The translations under genes and the position numbers were made by a program. From Buxus sempervirens (taxonomy: Eukaryota; Streptophyta; Magnoliopsida; Buxales; Buxaceae): DNA of 64,000 bases. The stretch covers positions 24,319,126 to 24,383,125 of the forward strand of contig OX387195.1 in the NCBI GenBank assembly GCA_947561395.2, read 5' to 3'. Under the pieces are notes generated by a model. That model was not told the origin of the DNA. It saw only the letters and a list, made by a program, of their open reading frames with translations, and made no database searches. The first letter of the stretch is position 1, and every line of letters starts with the position of its first letter. Below are positions 48,805 to 58,998 of this stretch, in pieces.

Positions 48805-49531
48805 TACAAAATCCTGACAATAGGAGGCCATCATGATGCAAATAAAATAGGTTGCATAAGGAAATAGCCAATGTAGTAGTGCTTCTTGTGGCTTTGTTTA
48901 ACCGCCTGCAACACCATTACATATAAGAATCCACCAAATAGCCAATTTGGATTACTCATAGCCAAATATCATCAGGCCAACAATAACATGTTTACAATAG
49001 TAAATCTATTTCAATAATAAATTTTGATTTCCAATAAACTTTACTTTCAAATACTCTTGTATTCCCGGGTAGATCTCTCGTAAGCAAATGTAAATATTAT
49101 GTGCCATGTAACAGAATCATGGTAAAGAAGATGAGATGTAGCAGTTTGTACAACTAAAAGTAAAGTTTTTTTTTTTTTTCGGTAATGAAAGTAAAATTTA
49201 TTACTAACAATAGTTGAAACATCTTCAATAAATTCGTTTCTAGCTAGCTACGGAAAAGACAATAAAAGAAATAGATCTATTTAAAAATAAAAGAGGAAAA
49301 CAGAACATATAAAAAAAAAGAAAAAGAAAGAAAAGAAACAGTGAACTTTTTTTGGCTTTCTTCCTTGCTTCTTTCTTCATTGAAACTTACAGGGAGAAAC
49401 CGTGAAACTTCAGAATCTCTATATATAAAGAACAACAGGAACAAGAACTATAACGAGCGACAAGAACAAGTCGGGTCTTCTCCTCATCAATTTTTTTAAA
49501 ACCCATGCAATGTTTGCCTTGACGCACAGCC

Positions 49532-49666
49532 GAAGAAAAACCGCTTTATGGCAAGCAACACATTCCCAAGCAATACATTCCCAACACCAAGAACCGCTTG
49601 CGGACTTGGGGCAATCAAATCGCCGAGATGTACCGCATGAACCTCCTCGATGATTCAGAAAGTTAG
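49532..49666 (+). other. Protein-like open stretch inside Helitron, unknown
   Basis: A 44-codon open frame ending in TAG reads EEKPLYGKQHIPKQYIPNTK and continues NRLRTWGNQIAEMYRMNLLD before DSES and the stop. It has no ATG near its start. The composition looks like a real C-terminus, so it could be a second captured gene tail, antisense to the LAX fragment. I do not recognise the family. It may be chance. Confidence 0.25.
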
Positions 49667-49773
49667 CTAGTTGCCCAACGAGAAATCGCAGTGATATTCT
49701 TGTCTGTTACCAGGGCCAAAGTTTTAGGAGTTTTTACCCTGCTCGACAAAGAACTTGGGATAAAAAACCTTAC

Positions 49774-50450
49774 CTTGCGCAAGGTACAAGCCTTATAAAG
49801 GATCCAAACAAGAGAAAAGCACAGATAGAGGCGAGTCCCATGACTTTTCAGTAGGGACCAAGCAATCCGTCCATTACTTCGAACCAATGCTGGCCAAAAG
49901 GAAGTTTTTCTTTCGTTCATTAGTGGAATTGAAAATAGAAGAGTTAGAACCAGAACCAGAAGTATCTGTCAAGTTGATCTAGGTAGGTGTGAGCAGCTAA
50001 CCTGTATGACATGGTCCTTGAAGCTAACATTCACTTTATATCTTTCCGGCTTCGGTAGTCGACATACAAAACCCTGATGACGTATGCTGTCCAGCTACCA
50101 ACAAGACCGTAGAACAGCTAAAGTAAGATGCCGGAAAGCACACCCATTCAAGAGAAGAATATAGTAGCGTTAACAGTACCTGGGCGACTTGTAAATGAAT
50201 TGAAGAGAAATTAGAATTCGTTAAATGATTTGAAAGGAAGCAAAGGGGATTTTCGTTTTCTACATTTTTTTCGATCTGGGATTTCGCAAAGTTACTCGAT
50301 TCAAAGCGCAGTTAACACAAAGCCGCCATGTGAGAGAAAGCTCTTGAAGCTCAAGTTAGATTGATCCCCCATTTCTTCCTTTTTCTCTTCATGCTACGTC
50401 TCGTTAATGCTTGAGCCGTTCGATTCTACGGCCTGCTTCTGAGTTAACAT
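49774..50450 (-). pseudogene. LAX: Captured 5' part of an AUX1/LAX auxin influx carrier
   Basis: Three consecutive exons of an auxin influx carrier survive with introns. Exon 1 (50450-50296): MLTQKQAVESNGSSINET, then EEMGDQSNLSFKSFLSHGG. Exon 2 (50187-50002): AQVLLTLLYSS, then MGVLSGILL, LFYGLVGSWTAYVIRVLYVD, YRSRK and VNVSFKDHVIQ. Exon 3 (49889-49774): HWFEVMDGLLGPY, then KVMGLASICAFLLFGSFIRL and CA. The intron positions (after the SNQ equivalent, after HVIQ, after CA) agree with my memory of AUX1/LAX genes, and donor/acceptor dinucleotides remain. Several in-frame stops and at least two frameshifts make it non-coding. Exons for the remaining membrane helices are absent. Sequence upstream to about 50600-50900 may be captured LAX leader or promoter. 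It lies sense to the host Helitron. Confidence 0.88.
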
Positions 50451-52087
50451 CGTTTTCGCTATCTTTAACGGAGATGCATAAATGGTCCAGGGTAGATCTG
50501 AAACATAAAAGGGACCTCAAAGTAAGACAATAAAAATCGAAAAAGAAACGAAGAAATCAAATGAACCCCAGAATACGAAAGATAACAGAGGCCTCGATCC
50601 AAGGAAATAAGTGTGTCCCTCTACTCTAAGGCAAATATGACCATAGCGCAGCATAATACAAGGGAAAGATCTTTTCGAACCGAAGAAAGATAGAGAACAG
50701 GAATAAAGAGGAGGAATCGGATCTCACTCTTACCTTGTTCGAGATGTGTATTTCGTGTACATATTGAAGAAGGAAGTGTGAATCAATCCGACTCACCCAG
50801 GAAGTCTTGAACGAAGGTCGGTCTTGGGAAGGAGAGCAGAAGAGAAAGTCCGTAGAACAAATAGAAACACACAGATCTTATCTTGGGGATGAAGTTACTG
50901 GGAATGCATTACGCAATCTTGGAGAAGAAGATAATCAATCTTGGAGAAGACGTTAAGCAAATTTGGGGAGTAAGTGGACCTTTTATCTTCATGCCAAACT
51001 CACTGAAGGACTTCCTGACAGTATTAGAAATGAAGCCCACCAATGGTGGAGGAAGGACGCTGACATGGTAAATATTGAGAAACTTTGCAGCCCCGCCCAA
51101 TGGGCGAAGGCGGTCTTGGCTGACCAGGCATGTGAATGAACATGGTTACTTGGGGAAGAAGGCAAATTATAACGGATGGCAAGCTGATCACTTGAAGAGT
51201 TGGGTAAATAGTTGGGATGATGGAGGGCAATTTGGTCCGTTCGAAAAATGGAACGAAGAAAAAGAGGTCTATGCTAATTCCGTGAATATGTGGGGGAGGA
51301 AGGACAATTTGGTCGGTTCGAAGAGTCGGACCAAAACCAGAAAACCTTCCTTTTAAGTATAGGTTTGTAGAAGAGTTTGGGGAAGAAATAAGCAAATAGT
51401 GGAGGGTACTTTTGGAATGTAAAAGTGCCCAAACACTTATCGAACAGGAGATACTTGGGGAACAAGTATCGAAAAGGAGGAAAGGATTTACTGAGCCAAT
51501 AAAAATAATGGTTACTGACAACATAAAAAGTGGCTTAGGGAACAAGTACGGAAGTACCTCAAAAAGAGGAAGGGATTCACAAAAACAATATGCAAAATGG
51601 TGGAGGGCACTTTGGGAATGCAAATGTGCCCAAACACTTAAGCCCCTTCGTGCTTTTTAAGTAGTAGAGATAAATTGTTTCATTTGTGTATAACCAAACA
51701 ACACTTTTGCTTTTGAAAGCAAAATATCGAAAACAATTTTTTGCTTTCAAAAGCAAAACAACACTTCTAAGAAGCATTACCAAACAGTACCTACATCTAC
51801 CCCGAAATATAAGAATTGTGTGTGATTTCCTGTCCAAAAACAAAAAAAAAACAGAAGTACTAATGAAATAAAGAAAACCTTGGAAAGAGAGAGAAAGGAG
51901 GGACTCCAAAACATTAAAAAAGGAGCACTTCTGAGATGGAAAACCAGAATTACACAATCCCATAGAACCATCCAAATTGTCGTCGCACTCACTGCAACAG
52001 AATGAGTGTCCAAGTAAGGCCATTGATGACAAAATAAAAACATTTCATACCCACATGACAGAAAATTATGCTCTCATCGTAAAACAG

Positions 52088-55000
52088 TCATTCCTCTTCC
52101 AAATTGATGGAGTCATTGAATTTCGCATACAAACTTTTCTTTAACTCGGCCATCTGTGCAGTAATGGAATCCTTCTCCTCTTCTAGTTTCTCCAAGTTTT
52201 TACTAGTTACCTCTTTCATCTGCTCTATCCTGCTCTCAACTTCTTCTCTGGGCATTTGAGCAAAAACCTCACCTATCTGAAAGCGCAAAACTTCCTCATC
52301 TGTCAGAATCAACTCATTGCTTGCATCCTCCAGGTTATCATTTGTTTCCTGAAAAACATAGAACATTTAATTGAAAAAAAGAAAAAAAAAAGGGCAAAAG
52401 AATGCATCTGAAGAACATGAAAGTACCTTGGTCAGATAAACACAATTAGGCAACATCAAACGACACAAGTAGTGCCGTATATTCTCATATTCTCAAAGAA
52501 AAACAAATTTGATACTTTCATGACAATAAGTAAATAACAACAAAGACCTAAAGCAATGAAAGAGCATTGAAAAGCAAACAAAAGGAAGCGAGACCAAAAA
52601 ATCTCGGCAAAAATGGTTGTGACTTGTATCATCCAGAACTCCAGTGTAGATTAAAAAGCAGCTATGGATAAGATAACAATAATACGTTGCAAGCAACATA
52701 TCTCAGGTAACTAAAAATCAACCACTTCATACGAACAGAAATACACCCACAGCCATTGTTTTTTCCCAAGTGATAACAGTTAAAAATTAATTGGCATATA
52801 AAAGATAACCACAGGATCACCAGATAATGTGAATATTTGCTTTCCATAAAGCCCTTTTCCTTTTTCCCCAATTGATCCTTTAGGTTGTGTTTGGAGCCTT
52901 GGATTTGTGGAGAAAAGAAAAGAAAGCTAAAAAGGAAAAGAAAATATGAGAAAAGAAAAGAAAAATACTGATTTTCTTTTCTTTTCCGATGTTTGGATGA
53001 GATGAGAAATGAGAAGAAAAGAAAAATATATTTTAGTAAGATGACGGGTTAGGGTGGTGGGCAAGTGAGAGTGGGCGGGTGCTGATAGGGTTAGTGGGGT
53101 AACAGTGACGACAGCGGTGATGATGGCAGTGGCGGGTGGCGGTGGGTGTTGGTGGGCGGTGGTGGCAGTTAGTGTGGGTGGTGGTGATTGGCGGTGGTGG
53201 TGGTGGGCAGTGGTGGCAAATGATGGTGGTGGTGGTGATGGGTGGTGGTGGTCAGCGGTGGTGGCGGGCGATGGTGGGTGGTGGGTTGTGGTGGTGGTGG
53301 TGGATGGTGTTAGTGGTGGGCTGGGTGGGTGGTGTGAATAGTGACAAGTGATGGTGTATTTTCTTTTCTTCCAAAATTCCTACCTTTTAGGAGAGAATTT
53401 TTTACATTGGAAAGAAAGGAGAGAAAATCTCATTTTCCTTCATTTAAATCAAACAAGAGAAAAGAAAATTTTCACATTTTCTTTTCTTTTCTCCCCAAAT
53501 CCAGGGTTCCAAACACAGCCTTAATGGTAGTGATCGTAGTACAGAAAAATGAAATGTAGTTTATTGAAGGTAGTATTTGCAGTTAATTGAATTGACTTCA
53601 GTCATCTTTACTTTTGAATTCATCTCCCCATACTGCTGATCCAGGTATTTATACATTCAAATACTTGTGTCAATGAATATCGCTGAAAAAGCTTTCTACT
53701 TTTCCTAAGCTTCTTGTAAAGTTCATTTAATCACAGAGAATATTTTTAATGTCTACTTGTTCTATTACATGTCATTGTTTGCTATTTACCTAACCTTTTC
53801 AGCATTAAAACTCAGAACATAACAGATGGATCTATTGAGCCATTGACATCAAATCAAGGTAATGGGAACCCATATGAAAAAAAAAAAAAAAACCATACCT
53901 TCATCTAGTGTAAAACATGAGAACATCACAAATAATATATACATGATAAGCCATTTGCCTTTCATGCTTCAACAATCCTTATTAAAAAAAATATATAATA
54001 AGTGCTGGATATCTAAATAAAATGCAATAATTGAACCTGGAAAGCAAGAAATGGAGAACAATTGGCATTGATCCTTTTGTTGTATGATCACATACACACA
54101 GAAATATTTCTCCAAAATGACACCTATTTTCATTGTCCATGGTAAATAAGAAACAACACAAGAAAAATACTTTAATTTACTTAATATAGATAAGGTGAAC
54201 TTGGCATTACTCTTGTAAACCAACAAACAAAAGCCTCATTCCTTATTTCCCCTGCAGAAACATAATATGAAGCAATTTCTCTTAGGCTGTGTTTGTTTCA
54301 CCGGAAAATTGAGGGAAAAAAAATATTTTTCAGAATTTAAGGTTTTCCATTTGTTTGTTTTAGTGGAAAATAAAATATGAAGAAAAATATTTTCCAACAC
54401 TACTAAAAATCGGAGGAAAATAACTTCCGCCATTTTTTTGTGGAAGTTATTTTCCGGATTTCTGGAAAAAACAAAAGCGGGCTTCGCACGATCGAGCTAG
54501 GTTTGCAGCTCCATTTCCAACTGATATAGAGACATTCAATGGCTCAAAGAAGGGCGGCAATTGCTTCGGAGGAGCAACTCTGCACAATGAGTATTGATTT
54601 CTGACACCATCACTCCTAAAAATCTTACTGGTTTCCTGATTAATTTTACCGGAGAAGAATTGTATTCTGAAAAAATATATTCGGTCTGCCTTGTTGTTGG
54701 AATCAGAGAAATCAATTAGGTAGGTAGAGCTGATGATCCGAGTATCTGAATTTGGATGATTTGAGTATCTAGATCTAGATTGGAAGTGATAGTTTGACGT
54801 ATGATGAGCTGATGATCTTGTGTTGTATCGTGGTTCTTAATGTGGTTGGAAAATGCTACTGCAGCTTGTGTTGTATCCTGGTTCAAGATGAACTTTACAG
54901 AATTGTGGTGTTCTATTTAACTATACTTATCAGTGGATGATTATCATTCTCACCTTCTATATCGCATGACTGAAATTGCAAGAATCATTTTGGTAATTTG

Positions 55001-56653
55001 CACTGTATAAGATAGAATTAATTTAGACATCTAAGTATTCATTTAAAACTGAAAGCTGGATTAGCCACAAATTTCAGAAATTTTTTCCGGCTCAATCCGA
55101 TTACCATTCGAACAGAGCTTGGGCCGATTTTTTGTAAATTTGATAAAGTTTGACACCATCTTTGATATATTTAAAAGTTAGGATTAAAAACTAAATACTA
55201 AAATTTCACCTTTTCCCTCACATTTCAAACTTTATTTTCAATCCTCACTTTTCTCTTTTTTACTTTCATGTTACTTCCAAACACCTGAAAAAGGAAAGAA
55301 GGAAAATCTTTTCTCGGAAAATTTTCATCCGGAAATTATTTTCTGATAAAAAATATTTTCCGTTGAAACAAACACACCCTTAAGGTAGAAATGTTCCCCA
55401 AGTAGCATCTGGAAGAAAATATTTTGCTTCAGAAAAAAGGTATGCCAAAAAGTCATTCAGATAACCCTCAAAGCTGAATCCCAACAAGAGGATGAAGGTA
55501 TCCATAACTGACTTAAGCATGTTAGTTCATGTCCAGTTCTTGGCTAACCTAGAGTAGATGTTGTCAGAACTCAGAAGACCAATAAAAAAGTGGAAAGGAT
55601 TAGAACATCCTTAAGTAACCAAAGAACAATTACAGACGAATGAAAAATGGAATTTATGCATAATAGGCGAGAGTTTCTTGCAGAACAGTGAAGATATACT
55701 GTAATTGATTTAACAAACAGCCAGAAGCAAGTACACAAAACAACCACTAATCAGATAGACAACTTGCTGATTAAGGAAGCAACTCAAAATCATCAAGGAT
55801 TACTCAGCTTGACTACTTTTCATATATTGGACAAACTGCACTTACCAGGGGTGAGCGCAAGTTTTGTTTAATGAAAAACCATTGAGTTCAACGATTCATA
55901 AGATCGACTAATTCACCCTTTAGGACACATCCCACTACTATTTCCATCAATCGTCCATAGATCCAAAATCAGAAGTTGACAAGTGCAATAGTCCTTGCAC
56001 ACCCCATTCACCCATTCATTGAATTATACCTAAGTGTATTAAAATCCAGTAAAATGGACTTAAAACAGACAGGAATACAACGTGTGCCTCCACACCGTGG
56101 TAACCCAAACATGGAACTCTCACCATCGAAATCAAATCAAAATCGAGCATCAAAAGCTGAATTCCTAATCATATTTCATTAGCACAAAATATCCTAATCT
56201 GCAACTTCTATTGATTAATCTGAAGTCTCAAACCACAAGCATCTAAAGTGTGTTACGCTAGAAATTTCATCAGTATTTATTCAGATAAATCCATAATAGT
56301 AAAGAATGCACCCATCAGATTTCGAGAAAATAAGGAGGGTTCAAATCATCAAACATAACCACCTATCCCGAAAAGATTTTAGAAACAAAATTTCACCAAA
56401 TAGCAAAACAAGAGAGCTGATGGTTAACTACCTTAGCGATCCTGATCTCGTCTTCGAGCTCATGAAACCTGTTGTTTAATCTTTCAAATTTGTTGATATT
56501 CTGCTGATCCTCCCATGTCACCTCCGTCTCCGATCCTCCGCCCTTAAAATCGATTCAAGACACTTCATCTTCCCATAAATGAGTAAAATTAAAAAGATTT
56601 CTTACGTAATGAGATCAAGAGAACTAGCTTTTTAATGTTACTACCTGTTGCAT
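52088..56653 (-). CDS. PFD4: Prefoldin subunit 4, copy 2 (126 aa)
   Basis: Three exons: 56645-56653 (MQQ), 56432-56542 and 52088-52348, with the same structure as copy 1. The frame is fully open and all splice sites are kept, although the second intron is enlarged by two transposons to about 4.1 kb. Five residues differ from copy 1 over 126. KFERL replaces KFGRL, from a single GGA-to-GAA change and the only difference in exon 2. In exon 3, MPREE, DSITAQ and KKSLYAKF differ. No sign of decay. The proximal promoter is shared with copy 1 only for a few hundred bases. A mini-Helitron sits about 200 bp upstream of the ATG, so expression may differ between copies. Confidence 0.94.
52883..53520. mobile_element. 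PIF/Harbinger-like element with GGT-rich core
   Basis: The ends GGTTGTGTTTGGAGCC and (inverse) GGCTGTGTTTGGAACC are flanked by TTA at 52880-52882 and 53521-53523. Copy 1 of the duplication has the empty site with one TTA (CCTTTAATGGTAG, near 44703). Subterminal arms are rich in GAAAAGAAAAG and its complement. The core, about 53040-53340, is a strand-biased GGT/GGC/GTG tract with no real gene. Confidence 0.85.
54285..55379. mobile_element. PIF/Harbinger-like element (1.1 kb)
   Basis: The ends GGCTGTGTTTGTTTCACCGG and (inverse) GGGTGTGTTTGTTTCAACGG are flanked by TTA at 54282-54284 and 55380-55382. Copy 1 keeps the empty site (TTTCTCTTAAGGTAG, near 45475). The arms repeat GGAAAATA-type words. 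A short ATG-containing stretch near 54538 ([18 protein letters not shown]) is open for only a few codons and is not claimed as a gene. Confidence 0.85.
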
Positions 56654-56848
56654 TCTTATTTTTCCTTTTTGTCCGTAGATGTCGAGAGAAGCTGCCGCAG
56701 TTTCTAAGGTTCTCTCTAGTTTTCTCAACGAGGGCTCTTGACCGTTCCGACGCAATTAAAGGAACCCTCGAGGTGCAAAGTGACATCGCAGAGTCATATT
56801 TCGTTGGTTTTTTGCATCCATGTTCTTATGTTATTTCATATCTAGTTA

Positions 56849-57054
56849 TCTACTATACTATACAGAAGGCGCCTCCTTGGGAATCGTGCCAAGCATCATA
56901 TGCAACTTTTCACATTTACCCTTATACAATACTACCAAGTTTCATTAATAAAACGATAGAATTGTCAAAATTGTCACAGAACTTTTGAAACCGAACAATC
57001 GATTAAACAACTATTCCCTCCCACGACGTGCAATACTGCACGTGTACCTGCTAG
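56849..57054 (+). mobile_element. 206-bp mini-Helitron in PFD4 copy 2 promoter
   Basis: The 5' end is A|TCTACTATACTATACAG at 56849. The 3' end is hairpin ACGTGCA-ATAC-TGCACGT followed by GTACCTGCTAG|T at 57054. The corresponding place in copy 1 (near 46940) lacks the insert, which confirms the boundaries. It lies about 200 bp upstream of the copy 2 ATG. Confidence 0.85.
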
Positions 57055-57123
57055 TTTGCATCTATATCCTCTTATTTTTATATTTATATTTATATCTTTA
57101 TTTTATATAATTATTGCAGTTGT

Positions 57124-58312
57124 ACTTGACGCTACCCTCATTTTATTAAATTATTATTTATATATGTTAAAAATTTTATTTTTATGAATATCATGTACAA
57201 AAAATATATATTTTATTTTTTATTTTTTAAAGAAAACCTTTTATATGAATTTTTCATTGTAACTGGATCAATCCCGACCTGCCTTGTTATCAACAAATTA
57301 AGGACGCGTTAGGGTTAGGGTTTAGTATTGGCAAAACCCTTGACGGGGCAGGTTGCCATTCTTAATTGGAGATATTTTCTTGTTTCTTCTCATGGTCTAA
57401 TCCCAAAGAATATCAGCCTGGCTAAAACAGGCCCCTTTAAGTTAAACCATTCAATGAGCTGTCATTAACAAAGGAACATTCAATCAACTTCCGTGTATTG
57501 AGATTATGTTGAATTTTTTTCATTTCACATTTGAATGATTTTTAAGTATCATCTACAAAATTTTTCTAACAAGAATTTCATTGAAAAAGAAAACATACTT
57601 TTTAGTACAAAAATGATCAGTTAGAGGACTTAGACGTTCCCTCCAGTTACAAGACTTGCGTTTGGTCCTTATTCATTGGTGTGATCTTTTTTATTAAAAG
57701 CTACAGATGAGTCTATTATCATTTTTGTGGGACATTCGCTTTCATTACATCGATGTAGATTACCTCGTGAAATACAATAGAGCTTTTCTAGACATTTGTA
57801 ATTCGTGGTAACCCAGCGGACTCGCAGTCCTATCTGTCGCTGATCGGGATCTTCAGACCCCCCAATTCAAACACTCATATGACCATATCCATGAAGTCGA
57901 TTGGGACAAAAAGGAAGAAGGAAAAAAGCTTGTGATTGAGTCAGAAAAGAGAAGATATAGCTTACTAGCCATCCTGCATAATGAAATGCATAAAAGCATG
58001 TAATAAATTACTCATTCCAGTAACAATGGTCCAGTCTAAAACAAAAGCAAGCAAATTGAAGGAGAGAACCGAAAAGGGGGAGGCTCCGAGATAATGTAGA
58101 CATACAGTAAAGCTCCCCACATGGTATGTTAATGGGATGTAGAACATGTGGGTACACATAAATCATAAAAATAAACTGAAAAGGTTTACCTCAGAAATCT
58201 TAGGCCAGTAGCAAGTTTTATCTTGGAACAGCTGACCCGGATTGAGATTGCCATTCAGATCCAAAGAGAAGGAGAGAGGTTACAGGAGACGAGGAAGAGT
58301 AAGAGATGTTTT
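57124..58312. other. Spacer between PFD4 copy 2 and DRIP-like gene
   Basis: AT-rich, with a telomere-like TTAGGGTTAGGGTTTAG at about 57310. A short stretch at 57813-57885 has weak tRNA-like A-box and B-box words. No gene supported. Confidence 0.45.
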
Positions 58313-58925
58313 CTAAGGGGCCTGCACCTTTCGAGCGTAGGCCAGAACCATGACAAAGTCCTTTGCTGAGGTGCTCACAGTTGCTGCTACCCTTTGAGAG
58401 GTTGATGCCGTCCGTAACCACAAGTCTATTAAGTTATGTAGTTGTAATGTGGGGACTACCGGCTGACCGTGACACAAAATTTCCACCTGTGAGAAAATCA
58501 AATGAAAACTTTTAGAAACAGTACTTGGCAACTGCAGAGACATCACAAAGCAAATCCAATTTTATACAAGCGTGAAAAACTGGCCTGCAGCATACAACTA
58601 AATAAGATCAAGGATTTGAATGTGTAGTTTCCAGAGAGATCCTTTTGGGAAGTCCGATAACAAATTTACTTGATCCACGACATATTTATTTATAATGCTT
58701 CATCTGAAATTTAACCTGAGAAGTGGTATCATCAGTGTCATCCACATGCAAATTCAGAGATGATCACAAATTAGAATTCAAAAAGTTAAGGCTATCTCAC
58801 AAAGGCAATGGACGGCGTCATTATAGGGTAACCCCTCCCTATTATATCAATTTTGGTTCCAGGTCAGGTTATGTGCCAAACCTTGCTCCACCCTGTCACT
58901 GTTCAATTATGTGTTTGTCTTATAT

Positions 58926-58998
<73 letters not shown>

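Larger units (their letters stand above)
47358..51670 (-). mobile_element. 4.3-kb Helitron carrying an AUX1/LAX gene fragment
   Basis: Read on the minus strand, the 5' end is A|TCTCTACTACTTAAAAAG at 51670. The 3' end is a GC-rich hairpin (CCACGTGC GTA GCACGTGG, about 47370-47388), then CTAACTAG|T at 47358. Start with TC, end with CTAG, hairpin about ten bases from the end and A/T insertion site fit plant Helitrons. No RepHel ORF is seen, so it is non-autonomous. Inside, in the same orientation, is a multi-exon LAX fragment. Other parts: diverged direct repeats (48034-48310), a GA microsatellite, and a roughly 200-bp-spaced repeat near the 5' end (words AGTGGAGGGTAC / GGTGGAGGGCAC at about 51399 and 51598). 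Confidence 0.85.
51861..57123. repeat. PFD4 segmental duplication, copy 2 (5.3 kb with insertions)
   Basis: Collinear with 43702-47010 apart from three insertions (52883-53520, 54285-55379, 56849-57054) and small indels. Similarity ends near ATATAATTATTGCAG at about 57119. Confidence 0.9.

Noticed and set aside
49663-49920. 85-aa minus-strand ORF as a novel gene
   Set aside because: It is a frame-shifted reading across LAX exon 3 and the following intron; the WFEVMDGLLGPY frame explains the sequence.
51024-51623. 199-aa minus-strand ORF
   Set aside because: It lies in the 5' part of the Helitron, overlaps its degenerate repeats, has no recognisable domain and is probably chance openness.
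53105-53351. Val/Gly/Trp-rich ORFs of 71-78 aa
   Set aside because: They come from the GGT/GGC-rich core of a transposon; several frames are open only because of low complexity.
57305-57330. Interstitial telomere array
   Set aside because: Only about two and a half imperfect units; too short to indicate a fusion or healed end.
57813-57885. tRNA gene or tRNA-derived SINE head
   Set aside because: Weak A-box and B-box words only, and I could not build a cloverleaf with an acceptor stem.
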